A stretch of DNA of 64,000 nucleotides from positions 1,550,001 through 1,614,000 of the forward strand of contig JAHQRK010000018.1 of NCBI GenBank assembly GCA_019828595.1, written 5' to 3'. This stretch comes from Aphanomyces cochlioides. Taxonomy: Eukaryota; Oomycota; Saprolegniomycetes; Saprolegniales; Verrucalvaceae. Position 1 is the first letter of the stretch. Each line of letters begins with the position of its first letter. Below, piece by piece: positions 32,180 to 42,219 of this stretch. The notes under the pieces are model-generated. The model did no database searches and was not told the origin of the DNA. It saw only the letters and a list, made by a program, of their open reading frames with translations. The translations under genes and the position numbers were made by a program.

Positions 32180-35095
32180 CTAGTTGGTCGCGTCGCTGCT
32201 TGCTGAAGACGGCGTTGGCGAATTCCCAATCGGACGGACGTACGGCCTCGAATATGGCTTGGCGGTCGACAGCACGACGGCGGCATCGTGGTCTTGATCG
32301 AAATCCTCTGGCAGACGCGCGTACATGTCTTGGAATTTGCCACTCGTCGCGTTGACTTTGGGTCGAAACGTGCACGTCTTGGCCGCTTCGGCTTGGAGTT
32401 GCTTCTCGAGTTGCTTGCGCTTGGAATTGTACGTCTCGTGGTATTTGAACATCGTGTCGAAGACTTTGGTCGCGTCGCGCGCTTGTTGCTTCATGATTGT
32501 CGTCGATTTGGCGCAAATCGCGGGTCGAAATGTCATCTCGGCGTCGTTTTGAGCCTCGAGACGCTCGGCGGTCGTCCTCTGTGAAGAAGCGCCAGCGCTG
32601 CTTTTATCGCTGAAGAAGAGCACTTGCGTGTTGGTCAAGTGGCGGCACTGCGCCAGCGTCGCGTCCATGGACGTGTGAAAGTTGTCTTTGGCGATTGGAA
32701 CCCAGCCACAAGTGTCAAAGAGACTCAGCGCGACGTGGCCAAGCTCGAGCGACAGCGCATCCATGTCAAGCAGCCGTGGATCGAGCACATTGTCGTCTTT
32801 GGCCACCGTCGCCGTGCTCGCGCTCGCGTCTTGCAGCAATCTACAGCAGGAAATCGCTCAAAATGCGTCCAAAAAAATTGGCGACGAACGTCAAGATGCG
32901 GTCAAAACTCTTGGCTTTGCGCTGCTTGAGATGCGTCCTCGACGCTTTCGACATGAAACTCTGGCTCCGCTCTTCCTTGAGCGACGTCATGTGCGCGTGG
33001 CGGAGCTGACGGTGGACTTGGTCGAATTCCCGACGACTATTGTACAAGAATTCCCCTACAAGACGCCGCTCGTGCCGCCAAAACATTCCAAAAATCACGT
33101 ACCGATGGGCAATCCCGTGTCGTTCCTTGCAAATTGCGGCGAGCGGCCGGTCTCGGGCTTGAAATACGGCCGTCCCGTCGCTGGATCCTTGGCGGCGCTG
33201 TACTTGGCGTGGAGTTTCGCCCGCGTCGCCTCGAGCTTGTCGCGGTCTTGAATCGCCAACTTGTAAAAGAGCTCGTCGGGTTTGGCCGATGGCGGGACGA
33301 ACGTATTGACGCCAATGTCGGGGCGGAACGGAAACTGCGCCATGTAGTTGTTCACTTGGATGTGATGGCGCTCGCGCCGGGCGTCGGCGTCGGCGTAGAG
33401 CGCGGCGTGCGGATTGGACGGCCGTTTGTCCTTGACGAGCTCTGTCGACGTCGGGTTGACTTGCGGCGTGAATGGATGGCGCTGAGCGTATTCCGCCTGC
33501 GCTGCTTGCTTATGCCGCTGCCGCCAGAAGACAAACTGGTCGTCCTGGCTTGGTTTCTTGGACTCCTTGGAGACGAGCGTCGGGTGAAACAGCGTTGGCT
33601 TTGGTTGTCCACAGATCGACGGCGGGGATGCTTGCGACGCTGCCGTCTTGGTGGCGCTCTTGCGTTTTATTGACGACTGCTGGAGGTTTGGCTTGCTGGC
33701 GGCAGATCTAAAACGCGATGAAAAGACGGCGATTGCATGGAAGAGAGTACTTGGAAGGCGACGCTTTCGACAGCTTTCCCTTGATGAAGGTATTTTGACA
33801 CGTGGCGTCGACGATGCGGTTCATGAAGGCGCACTTTGGACACATCCAGTCCTTGTCGACGTCGAGAGGGCCGAGTGCGAGCTCTGCCGCGTGGTTTTCG
33901 TGCTGCTGCTGGCGCTTGGCGTGGTCCACAAGTGCTTCCCCGTGCAGTCGATCGCCGATCGAGCGATACTGGCCGTTCGTTCGGTTGGCCACGAGTTGTT
34001 TGGTTTTGTCGGCGAGGCGGACTTTGTTGTCGTGCAGCTCGCGCTCGACTTCGTCTTGTTTTTTCTTCTGCGCGCGCTCGAGCCATTCTCGTTGAGCGGC
34101 GGCGAGCGCGTACAATCGCTCCGACGCGACGGACGACGTCCTTGATGCTCTGGCCTTGCTGCCGAGTTGCTTGCCCCCGCCATGATCCAAAGACGAAGAC
34201 GCGATGGACATCCGCCGACTACTCGCCGCTGCATTGGCTTTGTTTTTCTTGCCAAATTTGTCCAGCAGCGCATTGTAATGCCGCTCGGCTTGGTTTGACG
34301 ACGGCGTCTTGCGGCCCAACGCGTCGCAAGTCGCGCTAGACGACGCGTCCATGCGCTGAATTTGGTCGTGAATATGCTGCACGAGCGTCGGGACGACGTC
34401 AGGCTCCAAGTTGTGCGCCGAGGCAAAGGCAGACGCGAGAGTTTCCGGGCTGTCGCCTTCATGGACGTGGATGGTTTCCGTCCGGCCGTCGCCAATGACG
34501 ACTTCCATGATCAAGACCAAATCTGGCGACGATGTCGGCGACGACGACGACGACAACGGCAGCAGCGGCGGCTCTTTCTCCGTCGCGAGGCGCGTTGTGG
34601 CGGCGTCGACGGCGGATTGAATTTCCTCGCACAGTTTGTCCGACATGTCAAACGCGTCGAGGTTCCAATCGATGGCAATCAAGTCGTCGTCGTTGCCCTT
34701 GTCACGGCCATCCTAGCGCCGTGAGTGAGTCAAGATGACGAGCATGGATCTCCAAGTACGTCGTTGGATCTCTGGGGAAGCTCAACTTGGCCTCCATCGC
34801 CGCTACTGTCGTCCTACAACGCGGTTAGCATCGCAAGTGGCGTCATGACAACGAGTTGGTCTTTGTCGTGGAGACGCAAGACGTGCGAATCGAGAAAGAT
34901 GGGCGACGTGGCGCTCACCTCGCTCTTTTCAGGCGACGATTCGACGATGCCATCATCTACACAAGACGACACTCTCAACGCGCTGTGGAAGAAAAGAGAC
35001 GACGACGTACGCTTGGCCAGCCACTCTTGAAAGTCGACTGGGGCTGGACGAATGCGAGCTGGCTGTCCCGCGGCGGCGGCGGCGTCGCCAGCCAT
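32180..35095 (-). CDS. Protein with repeated FxPxxN motifs and a RanBP2-like zinc finger
   Basis: Six exons (35095-34853, 34813-34760, 34712-33751, 33707-33103, 33055-32890, 32840-32180), introns 39-49 nt, give 896 residues. The ATG at 35095 is preferred because the frame above it overlaps the first exon of the divergent gene. Features in order: Ser/Asp-rich N-terminus; a Lys/Arg/Gln-rich coiled coil about 260-330; a zinc-finger-like WMCPKCAFMNRIVDAT with a following Cys (RanBP2 pattern W-x-C-x2-C-x3-N, last Cys missing); then short motifs HPFTPQVNPTS, FPFRPDIGVNT, PYFKPETGRS, MTFRPAICAKS and CTFRPKVNATS. Such F-x-P-x-N/S repeats occur in many cytoskeletal or flagellar proteins of protists, from general knowledge. 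No enzyme domain is seen. Function unknown. Confidence 0.7.
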
Positions 35096-35186
35096 GAGTA
35101 AAGTCTCGTCGAGCGAGCTAATCTTGGTGTGTTGCCTTTTTTGGCGTTTCGCAACTTGTGAAACGACCCACCGCTCTGTCAAAAGG

Positions 35187-35692
35187 ATGGCCATCTCGAC
35201 CGCTCTCTCGGACATCATCGACTTGTTTGCCATCGCGTTTGAACACGTAAGGACGAGATGGAATTCCCCGCTGACGTCGTAACGTGTAGCATTCGCTGGT
35301 CGACCTTGTCTACGATGGACTCATGTACGCTGTTCTTATCGCTGCTTTCTGACGACTGCGTAGGTCGCGTCTGCTCTACTGGATGCTCTTTGGCTACGTC
35401 GTGAGCAGTCTCCCGATCGTCGTGTGGCATTTACACAAGTTTGACAAGCTCCATCGTCTCTCCACGACGACAGTCGCGATTGTCTCGGTCGTTCTTTGTG
35501 GATTTGGCTTGCTTTTTGTCGACACGCTCGTCAACAAGGTAGAGATTGCGAACGATACATGATGATGGAGAGACTTTGTAGATTTATTTGGTCCTTGGCG
35601 CCGTCGGCGGGGCATTTTGCACGTATCTCCATGGTGAAATTGTCCACTTGGTCGTACAATTCATCAAGGAACGCAAGCCCAAGCACGAATGA
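35187..35692 (+). CDS. Small three-segment membrane protein
   Basis: Four exons (35187-35246, 35290-35324, 35364-35538, 35582-35692) with introns of 39-43 nt give 126 residues. After MAISTALSDIIDLFAIAFEH comes a first membrane segment (LLYWMLFGYVVSSLPIVVW), a second (TTVAIVSVVLCGFGLLFV) and a third short one (IYLVLGAVGGAFCTYL). The end is basic, IKERKPKHE, with a KxKHE tail that could act as a dilysine-like ER signal (inference). It is divergent from the FxP-motif gene, with 91 bp between ATGs. The family is not recognised. Confidence 0.68.
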
Positions 35693-35984
35693 CAGCTCTA
35701 TAAAGTCTCTGGAATAAAGAAATCTGCAACGATTCCCAACTACTCTCCCCCCGGAGAGAACTTCCTCGGTCGATCTTTCCCCGCGCTCCATAGCGAATTC
35801 CCCCTCGTCGGGGGCCAGCAATTCATTGCAAAAATTGCAAATTTTAGCGTGGCGAGCATATGGGCAGCTCTTTCACAAGAGGAGGCCACTGTCCAAATGA
35901 CGATGAACAAAAGGTAACTCGAGCTCTCGCTTGCTTTTCTAGCTCGTTCTACCCGTGGCGCAAACTCTGTGCTTGTCTTCTCCA

Positions 35985-36440
35985 CACGAGTTGCAGTTGA
36001 AAGGACGACATCTCTCGGTCGTCTGGTTGCTGTTAGTTGGTGACGTCACGAAAATTCGAAAGCGTTCACTCGTCGACCTCTCGCCCTCTGTCGTGCCCCC
36101 GTTGGACTTGCCTTTCGACGCCACTCGACCTGTAAAAACAGCTCGAAATGAACCTCGCAGTTGACAACCACAAGAGCCACCACTTGGGTGCGCCACGCGA
36201 ACCAACGAGGCCAACAAAATTCACTCTCGTCATGTCCATCCGGTGGCTGTAATGACCCGAATACATGCGACGTGGCTACGCCAATGCATCGCATTGGCTC
36301 TCGACATGAATCCACCTGGTGTTGGACGACTGGGTGGTTCCCATCCTTCCCGTTGCAGTCCAGCTCATCGAGGCCGCCTGTCGGGCGTTCCATCGACGGC
36401 AAAATCCAACAAATTCGAATCGTCCGCTCGATCCAACGGC
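35985..36440 (+). repeat. Inverted repeat flanking the amidotransferase gene, left arm
   Basis: Diverged but alignable over about 400 bp with the reverse complement of 37,655-38,090. Shared landmarks are GACGTCAC(G/A)AAATTCGAAAG near 36,040 and GGCAAAATCCA near 36,396. Its core, 36,235-36,347 (113 bp), is identical to the other arm. It contains coding-like text but no intact gene. Confidence 0.75.
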
Positions 36441-36709
36441 CAAGTCTTCTTGCATGGCCATGAAGATTCGTCGTCGGGCCAACCTGTCAGCGCATTGTGA
36501 CGACGGCGTGCAATCTGTTTTCCAAAGTTCAAGTTCAACATGAGACACAGCAAAGTGCACTTTGAGACGCGAGTATAAGTTCAAATTGACGTCGTGGTTG
36601 TACAAACCGGTGCAACTTGCAGAGCTTGGTCGCTTTGGAAAAGATCTTCGTGGTTGGCATTGTTGAAAAAAACCCACAGCCAGCAGCCAGCCCCCCCAAC
36701 CAGCGAGCA

Positions 36710-37432
36710 ATGTCGAGATTTTGCGTGATTCTGACGGAAGACGAGGCGCAGTGGAAGGAACGCACGTATGGCGATATGTTCATTGATGGACTCAAGCAAG
36801 AAGGCGACACGTGGACAGTGCTGAGCCCCGCGACGGGCGATTCCTTGGCCCATGTTTTGAACGAAGGGTACGACGGCATTGTCGTCACGGGGTCGCACTA
36901 CAACGTCAGTGACAACATGCCGTGGTATGAACCATTGTGCAATATCATCCGCCACGCCGCCAAGACGGGCGCGCCGAGGATGTACGGCGGCTGCTTTGGC
37001 CATCAGATCATTGCGCACGCGCTGGGCGGCCAAGTGGGGAAGAACCCTCGCTTTGTCATGAAAGCCGAGACGATTCAACTCCTCCCCGCCTTCTCCAAAC
37101 TCTTCTCGATTGACGCGACGTCCTTCAAGATCCTCGAAGTGCACGGCGACTGTGTCTTGACGCTGCCCCCCGAGGCGGAACTCCTCGGCCGATCCGAGTC
37201 GTGCTCGCATGAATCGTACGTCGCGGGGCCCAAGAAGAACATCTTGTGCTGCCAAGGCCATCCCGAGTTTGACGTCCAGTACTGCTTCAAGGAGCGTCTG
37301 TGGCACGAATTCGAGGACCGCCTGGGCGACAAGCGAGAAGAGTCCAAGCTGTCCTTTGACACATACACAGACCACGACGCGAAGCGCTTCTTGAAACTTA
37401 TCTCGCAATTCCTACGACATAAATACAATTAA
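36710..37432 (+). CDS. Class I glutamine amidotransferase-like protein
   Basis: Single exon, 240 residues from the ATG at 36710 (MSRFCVILTEDEAQ); the frame is open upstream but that part is Pro-rich and unlikely. A class I GATase fold is shown by the nucleophile elbow YGGCFGHQIIAHALGG (catalytic Cys about residue 92) and by GHPEFDVQYC, which supplies the His and Glu of the triad. GIVVTGSHYNVSDNMPWYEPL is the typical oxyanion strand. The closest group by eye is the stand-alone gamma-glutamyl-peptidase/GMP-synthase-amidotransferase-like proteins of plants and fungi, which hydrolyse glutamine or gamma-glutamyl bonds. The substrate cannot be told. Its position inside a diverged inverted repeat is unusual. 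Confidence 0.88.
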   Translation: MSRFCVILTEDEAQWKERTYGDMFIDGLKQEGDTWTVLSPATGDSLAHVLNEGYDGIVVTGSHYNVSDNMPWYEPLCNIIRHAAKTGAPRMYGGCFGHQIIAHALGGQVGKNPRFVMKAETIQLLPAFSKLFSIDATSFKILEVHGDCVLTLPPEAELLGRSESCSHESYVAGPKKNILCCQGHPEFDVQYCFKERLWHEFEDRLGDKREESKLSFDTYTDHDAKRFLKLISQFLRHKYN

Positions 37433-37654
37433 TACAACAAAGAGATCAAAATCCTACCTCTCTCTCTCTCTCCTTGCGCTCTCCGGAGGCGTCGCGGCGA
37501 CGAAAGCTCAACGTGTACCGCGTCCAGCTGTGTCTCATGTTGAACTTGAATTACGGCACTCAGAATGCGCAGTGGGACGGACACTCATGGGCGTCGTGAC
37601 AAGTCATCCACGGCTAAAATCTTGACTGCTGTGCACTTCTCTCGAGGAATATAG
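37433..37654. other. Intergenic with short CT microsatellite
   Basis: It carries a (CT)n run at about 37,457-37,473 just after the amidotransferase gene. No gene. Confidence 0.5.
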
Positions 37655-38090
37655 GTTGATGCTGGCAGCGGATCCAAATGCGCTGGATTTTGCCGCCTGT
37701 CGAGTGCCAAACACGTCCCCCGTGAGGTGCGTCAAGGTAGATGGACAAAACGGGCAGGATGGGAACCACCCAGTCGTCCAACACCAGGTGGATTCATGTC
37801 GAGAGCCAATGCGATGCATTGGCGTAGCCACGTCGCATGTATTCGGGTCATTACAGCCACCGGATGGACGCCACGTCAGAATACAATGGTCGTTCTTGCG
37901 GCGCACCCAAATCACAGTTGCCTTGAAGAGAGGCGTCTTTACAGTTCGATAGCTGTGCTGAATCTAACATTCGAGTGCACGACAGAGGCAAGTGGGCGAT
38001 CAGTGAACTCTTTCGAATTTTGTGACGTCAGGGACCAGCCAAAATCCAGCGAGAGATTCGACCAAGTCTTGAAAGCGAATGGACGACAGT
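37655..38090 (-). repeat. Inverted repeat flanking the amidotransferase gene, right arm
   Basis: Reverse-complement partner of 35,985-36,440. The 113 bp at 37,756-37,868 match 36,235-36,347 exactly when reversed, while flanks on both sides differ a lot. In this arm a minus-strand frame reads TVIWVRRKNDHCILTWRPS across the start of the core; both arms look like decayed copies of one former gene. Confidence 0.75.
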
Positions 38091-38245
38091 GCACGGGGCT
38101 GCTTGGTGCAAAGGGTCGCTGGCAGAGAGGGCTGTGGTAGGAGAAGACAGAAGGAGATCACCTCCCCCTTTGTAGTGACAGCTCCCATGATACGTTAGCA
38201 CTTTGCGTGGGGAGGATCCAGTGTGGCTGGAGGAGCACATGGACG

Positions 38246-39515
38246 CTAGCTGAGCCTGTCTTGGTGGCGTAGTTTGTCGTTGGCGGGCAGATGCCTTCGG
38301 AAGGTATCTTCACCAGACCACGCTCGCTCCCTGAGCACCCGTCGCAACACTGTAATCTTTTCCGCCTCCTCCATGCCGCTTGTATCTTCGCCCAGACGCT
38401 TCGCCATAGCGTCGAGATTCTCGACTCCAGCATCGGGAAGGTGCAACGATCCAAAGTTGACGAGTCGCGTACACGTATTCGCATCGTCGAGAGGCCGCAA
38501 GTCCATCCTACATGGGAAGATCAGGTCGAGATCAATGGTATGATGATGGAACCAGAGGAGGTCTTGCTGTTGGCGGAGAGGGACCTGGCTGAGGTCGTCC
38601 CCTTGGATTTGACGCAGGACAAAGACACATCGATCCGCTTCATAAAAGAGCGCTTGCACTGCACTCGAGATGCTGTTAGCCTCATCATCACGAGGAATGG
38701 ACGCTTTGTACTGGAACAAAACGGTGTTTTCTGTCCATTCTATTGCCACCTACGCAGAAGCTTCAATGCAACTAAGAGCGGCATCGACTTACAAATTGAA
38801 CGGGGCCGAAGGAAATGTCGTTCAAGTGATGGCGAAGAATGAAGCGAACGGTCTGCAAATGTGCCGGCCAAATGATCTGCGAGTACGACGCAAAGCTGAT
38901 GCACATCTCAGTCACTTCAAGTCGAATGTAAAGATATCGTCGTCCAGACGTGCGCGTGGAAAGGCCTGGAATGCAGCGTCGGTGTTGTGATACATTTGCT
39001 GGGTCGCCCATTCCTTACAGTGCTTTCTGTGGAATGGATGTGCGCTCAATGCCACGTGCTGCCAAGGAATAAGAGTATTAGGAGAGACCTAGAAGGAAGT
39101 ATTTAAATGACGAGATCTAGAGCTAACGCACCGGAATGCTCTCTGTCACCATGACCCATTGTTGCATTTCGCGCACGAGTTCCATCTGAACCTTGAAGCG
39201 TTCGACGAGAACATCGCGCTCTGCTTGGCATACCCGAGCTTCTCGTCGCAAGCGACAGGTAATCGTACGCCAGGAGAGTGTTAACTCGTCTTGGTTCACA
39301 GGATGAAAGTCGACCTTGTGTTGTACTTGCAGCGATTGCAATCGAGCTGTCAGTTCCTGTACCTCTGCAGAAAGGCGTTCAATCTCATCGCGATCTCTTT
39401 GTCGGTAGTTTCGCCTCTTGTTTCGAAAGTATTCGCGCTGATTCAGCGCATGCGTTGACGCCACGAGGTCTTTGCAGTTCGCATGCTTCAACTTGGTTGT
39501 CATCGAATTCTCCAT
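38246..39515 (-). pseudogene. bZIP/START-like oomycete gene with a probable frameshift
   Basis: Exons: 39515-39132, then 39058 onward, then 38749-38246, with introns at 39131-39059 (73 nt) and 38792-38750 (43 nt). The ATG at 39515 gives a bZIP-like basic helix (REYFRNKRRNYRQRDRDEIE) followed by a le-ucine-type coil (LSAEVQELTARLQSLQ), then SIPHVALSAHPFHRKHCKEW and QQMYHNTDAAFQAFP. Near 38,912-38,925 the frame is lost (FDLK then TGA) and continues in another as VTEMCISFASYSQIIWPAHL to RCVFVLRQIQGDDLSQ. Oomycetes have large families with bZIP plus START-like C-termini, including M96-type mating-specific proteins; this resembles them. Either one base is missing or a 35-nt intron (GTCTGG to GAAG) is used. 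A decayed paralogue is at 43 kb. Confidence 0.55.
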
Positions 39516-39537
39516 CTTGACAACGAACAGTTCAGAA

Positions 39538-39618
39538 AACCCCTTCACCCCAAACTGTGATAAACCCTGCACCCCACACCTATTAATCCCTACACCCCTA
39601 ACCCCCTGAACCCCATAT
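39538..39618. repeat. Degenerate C-rich telomere-like repeat
   Basis: Units of the type CCCCTTCACCCC, TAAACCCTGCACCCC and ACACCCCTAACCCC lie directly upstream of the bZIP gene start (minus strand). Same class as the tracts at 7.9, 12.4 and 25.6 kb; again next to a gene 5' end. Confidence 0.6.
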
Positions 39619-39822
39619 TCCATCACAAGAGTTGCTTCCGACCGACGCGCACTTTTGCTGTGCGCCGCCACTTCTTCCGGCCGCAGAAACCATTGCTTTG
39701 CATCTTTTACGACAATGTAGAGTCTATTGCAGCCACCACGTAGAAGCTGTATCCGCGCAATGCTCCGCTTTATACCTGTGCTGAGGTCGAGCAGTGGAGC
39801 CGCACACTTTGGAATTCGCGCC

Positions 39823-40686
39823 ATGGTGCACTGGTCGTTTGTCTTCTCAGCTCTCGTCGTGGCAAGCTTTGGTGTTGTGGTCTTGAGTCATTCGTGGATT
39901 GAATGCACGGACTATCGTCCGACTTCCGACGCGGACAAGATCAAGTGGAATCCAGCGAGTTGTCACGGTCGAGCGCGAGGCAGCGGACGTCAAACGGCGG
40001 CTGGATTTGGCGTTGACACTGGATTCAACTTTCAAGGCGACAAATGCAAAGATCCCTTCAAGGCGGATGAACCCGACGTGCCACGAGCTACGTATACGCC
40101 AGGCCAAGAAGTCTGTCTGGCGTATCCCGACAAGAACCACGTTGAAGACAAGAAGCGCCCGTATATGCCAGACCACGGTCTCGTCATTACGCGCACCAAA
40201 GTCGGCGACACGTCCGACACGTTCGACGGCCACACGTACGAGCACAAGAACGGCGCGCACGTGATGGGCCAAGCCGACTTCAAAGGCTTTCAGCACTGCC
40301 TTGGCTTTGACACGGACGCGAACCATGACAAAGCGCTTTGCACGGTCTGCTTCGACTTGGAGAAGGACTTGGCCCCTGGACGATACGCTTTCAAGTGGAC
40401 ATGGGCTTTCAACAACGACAACGACAAGTATTCCAACTGCTGGGATGCGACGGTGGCTGCTGGAGGTAGCGCCGGCAACGGTGGCGCTGGTGGCGGCAAT
40501 AACTCGCCTTCCCCGTCATCGCCTTCTCCTGCTGGCTCTGGAGATAAGCTTGCCGACGTTCCTGACGCCAAGAAGACGCCAGACGCCGCGTATCCTTCCG
40601 CTCCGTCCAGTGCGCCAACTCCAGCTTTGTACAAGAACAACGACTTGTGCGAAAAGGCTCAAGCCATGACGAAAGCGCTCTGCTAG
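39823..40686 (+). CDS. Secreted AA17-like lytic polysaccharide monooxygenase
   Basis: Single exon, 287 residues. A signal peptide (MVHWSFVFSALVVASFGVVV, about 1-22) ends just before HSWIECTDY, so cleavage would leave His at position 1, as needed for the copper histidine brace of LPMOs. A second candidate brace His is in YMPDHGLVI and an axial Tyr may be in YSNCWDATV. HSWIECTDY, the paired cysteines and the CLAYPDKNH segment fit the oomycete family AA17, known to cleave homogalacturonan/pectin oxidatively. The catalytic part (about 23-210) is followed by a Gly/Ser/Pro-rich linker and a short tail with two Cys (NNDLCEKAQAMTKALC). Acts outside the cell. AA17 rather than another LPMO family is judged by eye. 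Confidence 0.82.
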   Translation: MVHWSFVFSALVVASFGVVVLSHSWIECTDYRPTSDADKIKWNPASCHGRARGSGRQTAAGFGVDTGFNFQGDKCKDPFKADEPDVPRATYTPGQEVCLAYPDKNHVEDKKRPYMPDHGLVITRTKVGDTSDTFDGHTYEHKNGAHVMGQADFKGFQHCLGFDTDANHDKALCTVCFDLEKDLAPGRYAFKWTWAFNNDNDKYSNCWDATVAAGGSAGNGGAGGGNNSPSPSSPSPAGSGDKLADVPDAKKTPDAAYPSAPSSAPTPALYKNNDLCEKAQAMTKALC

Positions 40687-40806
40687 GCGCCGCGCATGTG
40701 TGTGTTCCAGCTCCGATCCAGCAAGATCGTCGAGCGCAATGTGTCTTCTAATACAATGTCTATCATGATGACAAGGATTGCATGAAGAGGAGCGTCTTTA
40801 TGAGAC

Positions 40807-41286
40807 TTAGGATGAGCTGACGGCAGCGAAAGCGCGAATGGGAACGTGGATCTCGACGACAACATTCGCCCAGTCGCCGCTTGCAATGTCGGCGCTCATG
40901 GGAACTTTGACGTAGACTTCGCGGCTCGGTCCATCTCGCACGTACTCCTTGGACGTTTCCACCCAAGGAAGGATCACGTCGTAGGCAGAAGCTATGTCTT
41001 CCATGGCGCCGCGATGGGTGTACACGGCCATGAGCGCTTCTTCTAACTCAGTGTCGACGATGCGATCGTGGGGTGGAAGCACATCCGTCGGATCAAGCGG
41101 GACGCAGGCCGCGACGTCGATTGGATTCATGGAGAAGTACTTGGCGATCGTCGGGCCGCGCGGTTCAATGCCATGGCCGATAACAAACGTCATCAGATCT
41201 CCCCAGAGAACGCATTGCTCGTCAATCGCACCAAGTTGACCACGAAGATACGCGACGCGGATGGGACTCACCTTGCGCACTTCCAT
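40807..41286 (-). CDS. GyrI-like small-molecule-binding protein, copy 1
   Basis: Single exon, 159 residues from the ATG at 41286. It has the GyrI-like/AraC effector-binding domain layout: an N-terminal strand (VSPIRVAYLRGQ), LWGDLMTFVIGHGIEPRGPT, then AVYTHRGAMEDIASAYDVIL and GPSREVYVKVP, ending in VVVEIHVPIRAF. In bacteria this fold binds hydrophobic cations or regulators' ligands; eukaryotic stand-alone members are poorly studied, and some hydrolyse cyclopropanoid compounds. It lacks a DNA-binding part. It is about 80% identical by eye to the next gene, in the same orientation, so the two are a tandem duplicate. Confidence 0.8.
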   Translation of the reverse strand: MEVRKVSPIRVAYLRGQLGAIDEQCVLWGDLMTFVIGHGIEPRGPTIAKYFSMNPIDVAACVPLDPTDVLPPHDRIVDTELEEALMAVYTHRGAMEDIASAYDVILPWVETSKEYVRDGPSREVYVKVPMSADIASGDWANVVVEIHVPIRAFAAVSSS

Positions 41287-41727
41287 GGCCGAAACTGTCG
41301 TCTCTCTCGCAAAATGAAGATTGAAACCCGTCGGGGGGATGTAGTGAAACGCATATCTTTGGCGGGCTCAGCGCCACGCGAACACTCGCGCGCGCGGGAG
41401 CAACCGGCTTCTGCGCCGGATGACGGCTTCCAATCTGTTCCAGCTCTTTCGGACAAGATACCGGAGAGAAGCAACTCACATCTTGCTCCCCATGGACAAA
41501 GAATGCTCTGGAGCTCATCAAGAAGAGCTGCCTCCCATCTTGAACTGCATTACTCCACAGAGGAAACGACGATGGATGCTGTTCCTGGCGTATTGAAGGC
41601 TGCGGGCCGAGGAACGCACAGGAAGACACGATGAAGGGAAGCAACGACAGGGATGAAGTCAACGTGTGGCTCGCAGAAGCGCCATTTAACGCGTGGGAAA
41701 TCAACAGCAACAAGGTTTAGAGATTGC
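41287..41727. other. Spacer between the tandem GyrI-like genes
   Basis: About 440 bp. Part of it (GCGGG..., CGCGCGCGGGAG around 41,320-41,410) resembles the region upstream of copy 2 (42,270-42,360), as expected if the duplication included the promoter. No separate gene is supported. Confidence 0.5.
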
Positions 41728-42219
41728 TTATGAAGTGGTTGCTGCAGCTGCAGGTCGAATGGGAACGTGAACTTCGACGACGACGTTGTTCCAGTCGCCG
41801 CTTTCAATATCGTCCCCCGTGGGAACTTTGACGTAGACCTCTCGACTGGGTCCCGCTTGGACGTACTCGGTGGAAGATTCAACCCACGGCATGATGACTT
41901 CATACGCTGAACCAATGTCTTCCATGGCGCCGCGATGGGTATACACAGCCATGACGGCTTCTTCCAACTCAGTGTCGATGATGCGATCGTGTGGAGGAAG
42001 CACATCGGTGGGATCAAGAGGCGCGCAGACGGCCAAGTCGATCGGATCCATCGAGAAGTACTTTGTCAAGGTCGGGCCTCGAGGTTGGATGTTGTGACCG
42101 AGGATGAACGTCATGAGGTCCCCCCAGACGCCACTCTGTGCTCGAAAATTGTCGAGCTGGGCTCGAAGGAACGCCACGCGGATCGGACGGACCGTGCGGA
42201 TCTCAATCGGTGACGTTGC
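41728..42219 (-). CDS. GyrI-like small-molecule-binding protein, copy 2
   Basis: Single exon, 163 residues. The ATG at 42219 (MATSPIEIRTVRPIRV) is used because the frame above has only TTG. It shares with copy 1 the blocks GVWGDLMTFILGHNIQPRG, DVLPPHDRIIDTELEEA, AVYTHRGAMEDIGSAYEV and PSREVYVKVP. Differences cluster in the N-terminal strand and the end (PIRPAAAATTS). Both copies keep a full domain, so both are probably functional; they may differ in ligand. Confidence 0.8.
   Translation of the reverse strand, partial: ATSPIEIRTVRPIRVAFLRAQLDNFRAQSGVWGDLMTFILGHNIQPRGPTLTKYFSMDPIDLAVCAPLDPTDVLPPHDRIIDTELEEAVMAVYTHRGAMEDIGSAYEVIMPWVESSTEYVQAGPSREVYVKVPTGDDIESGDWNNVVVEVHVPIRPAAAATTS

Noticed and set aside
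35096..35233. N-terminal extension of the FxP-motif protein
   Set aside because: This part is antisense to the first exon of the membrane protein gene; the ATG at 35095 gives a clean divergent pair.
39516..39824. N-terminal extension of the bZIP-like frame
   Set aside because: It is a translation of the telomere-like repeat (GVQGVRGVG pattern) and overlaps the AA17 gene start.
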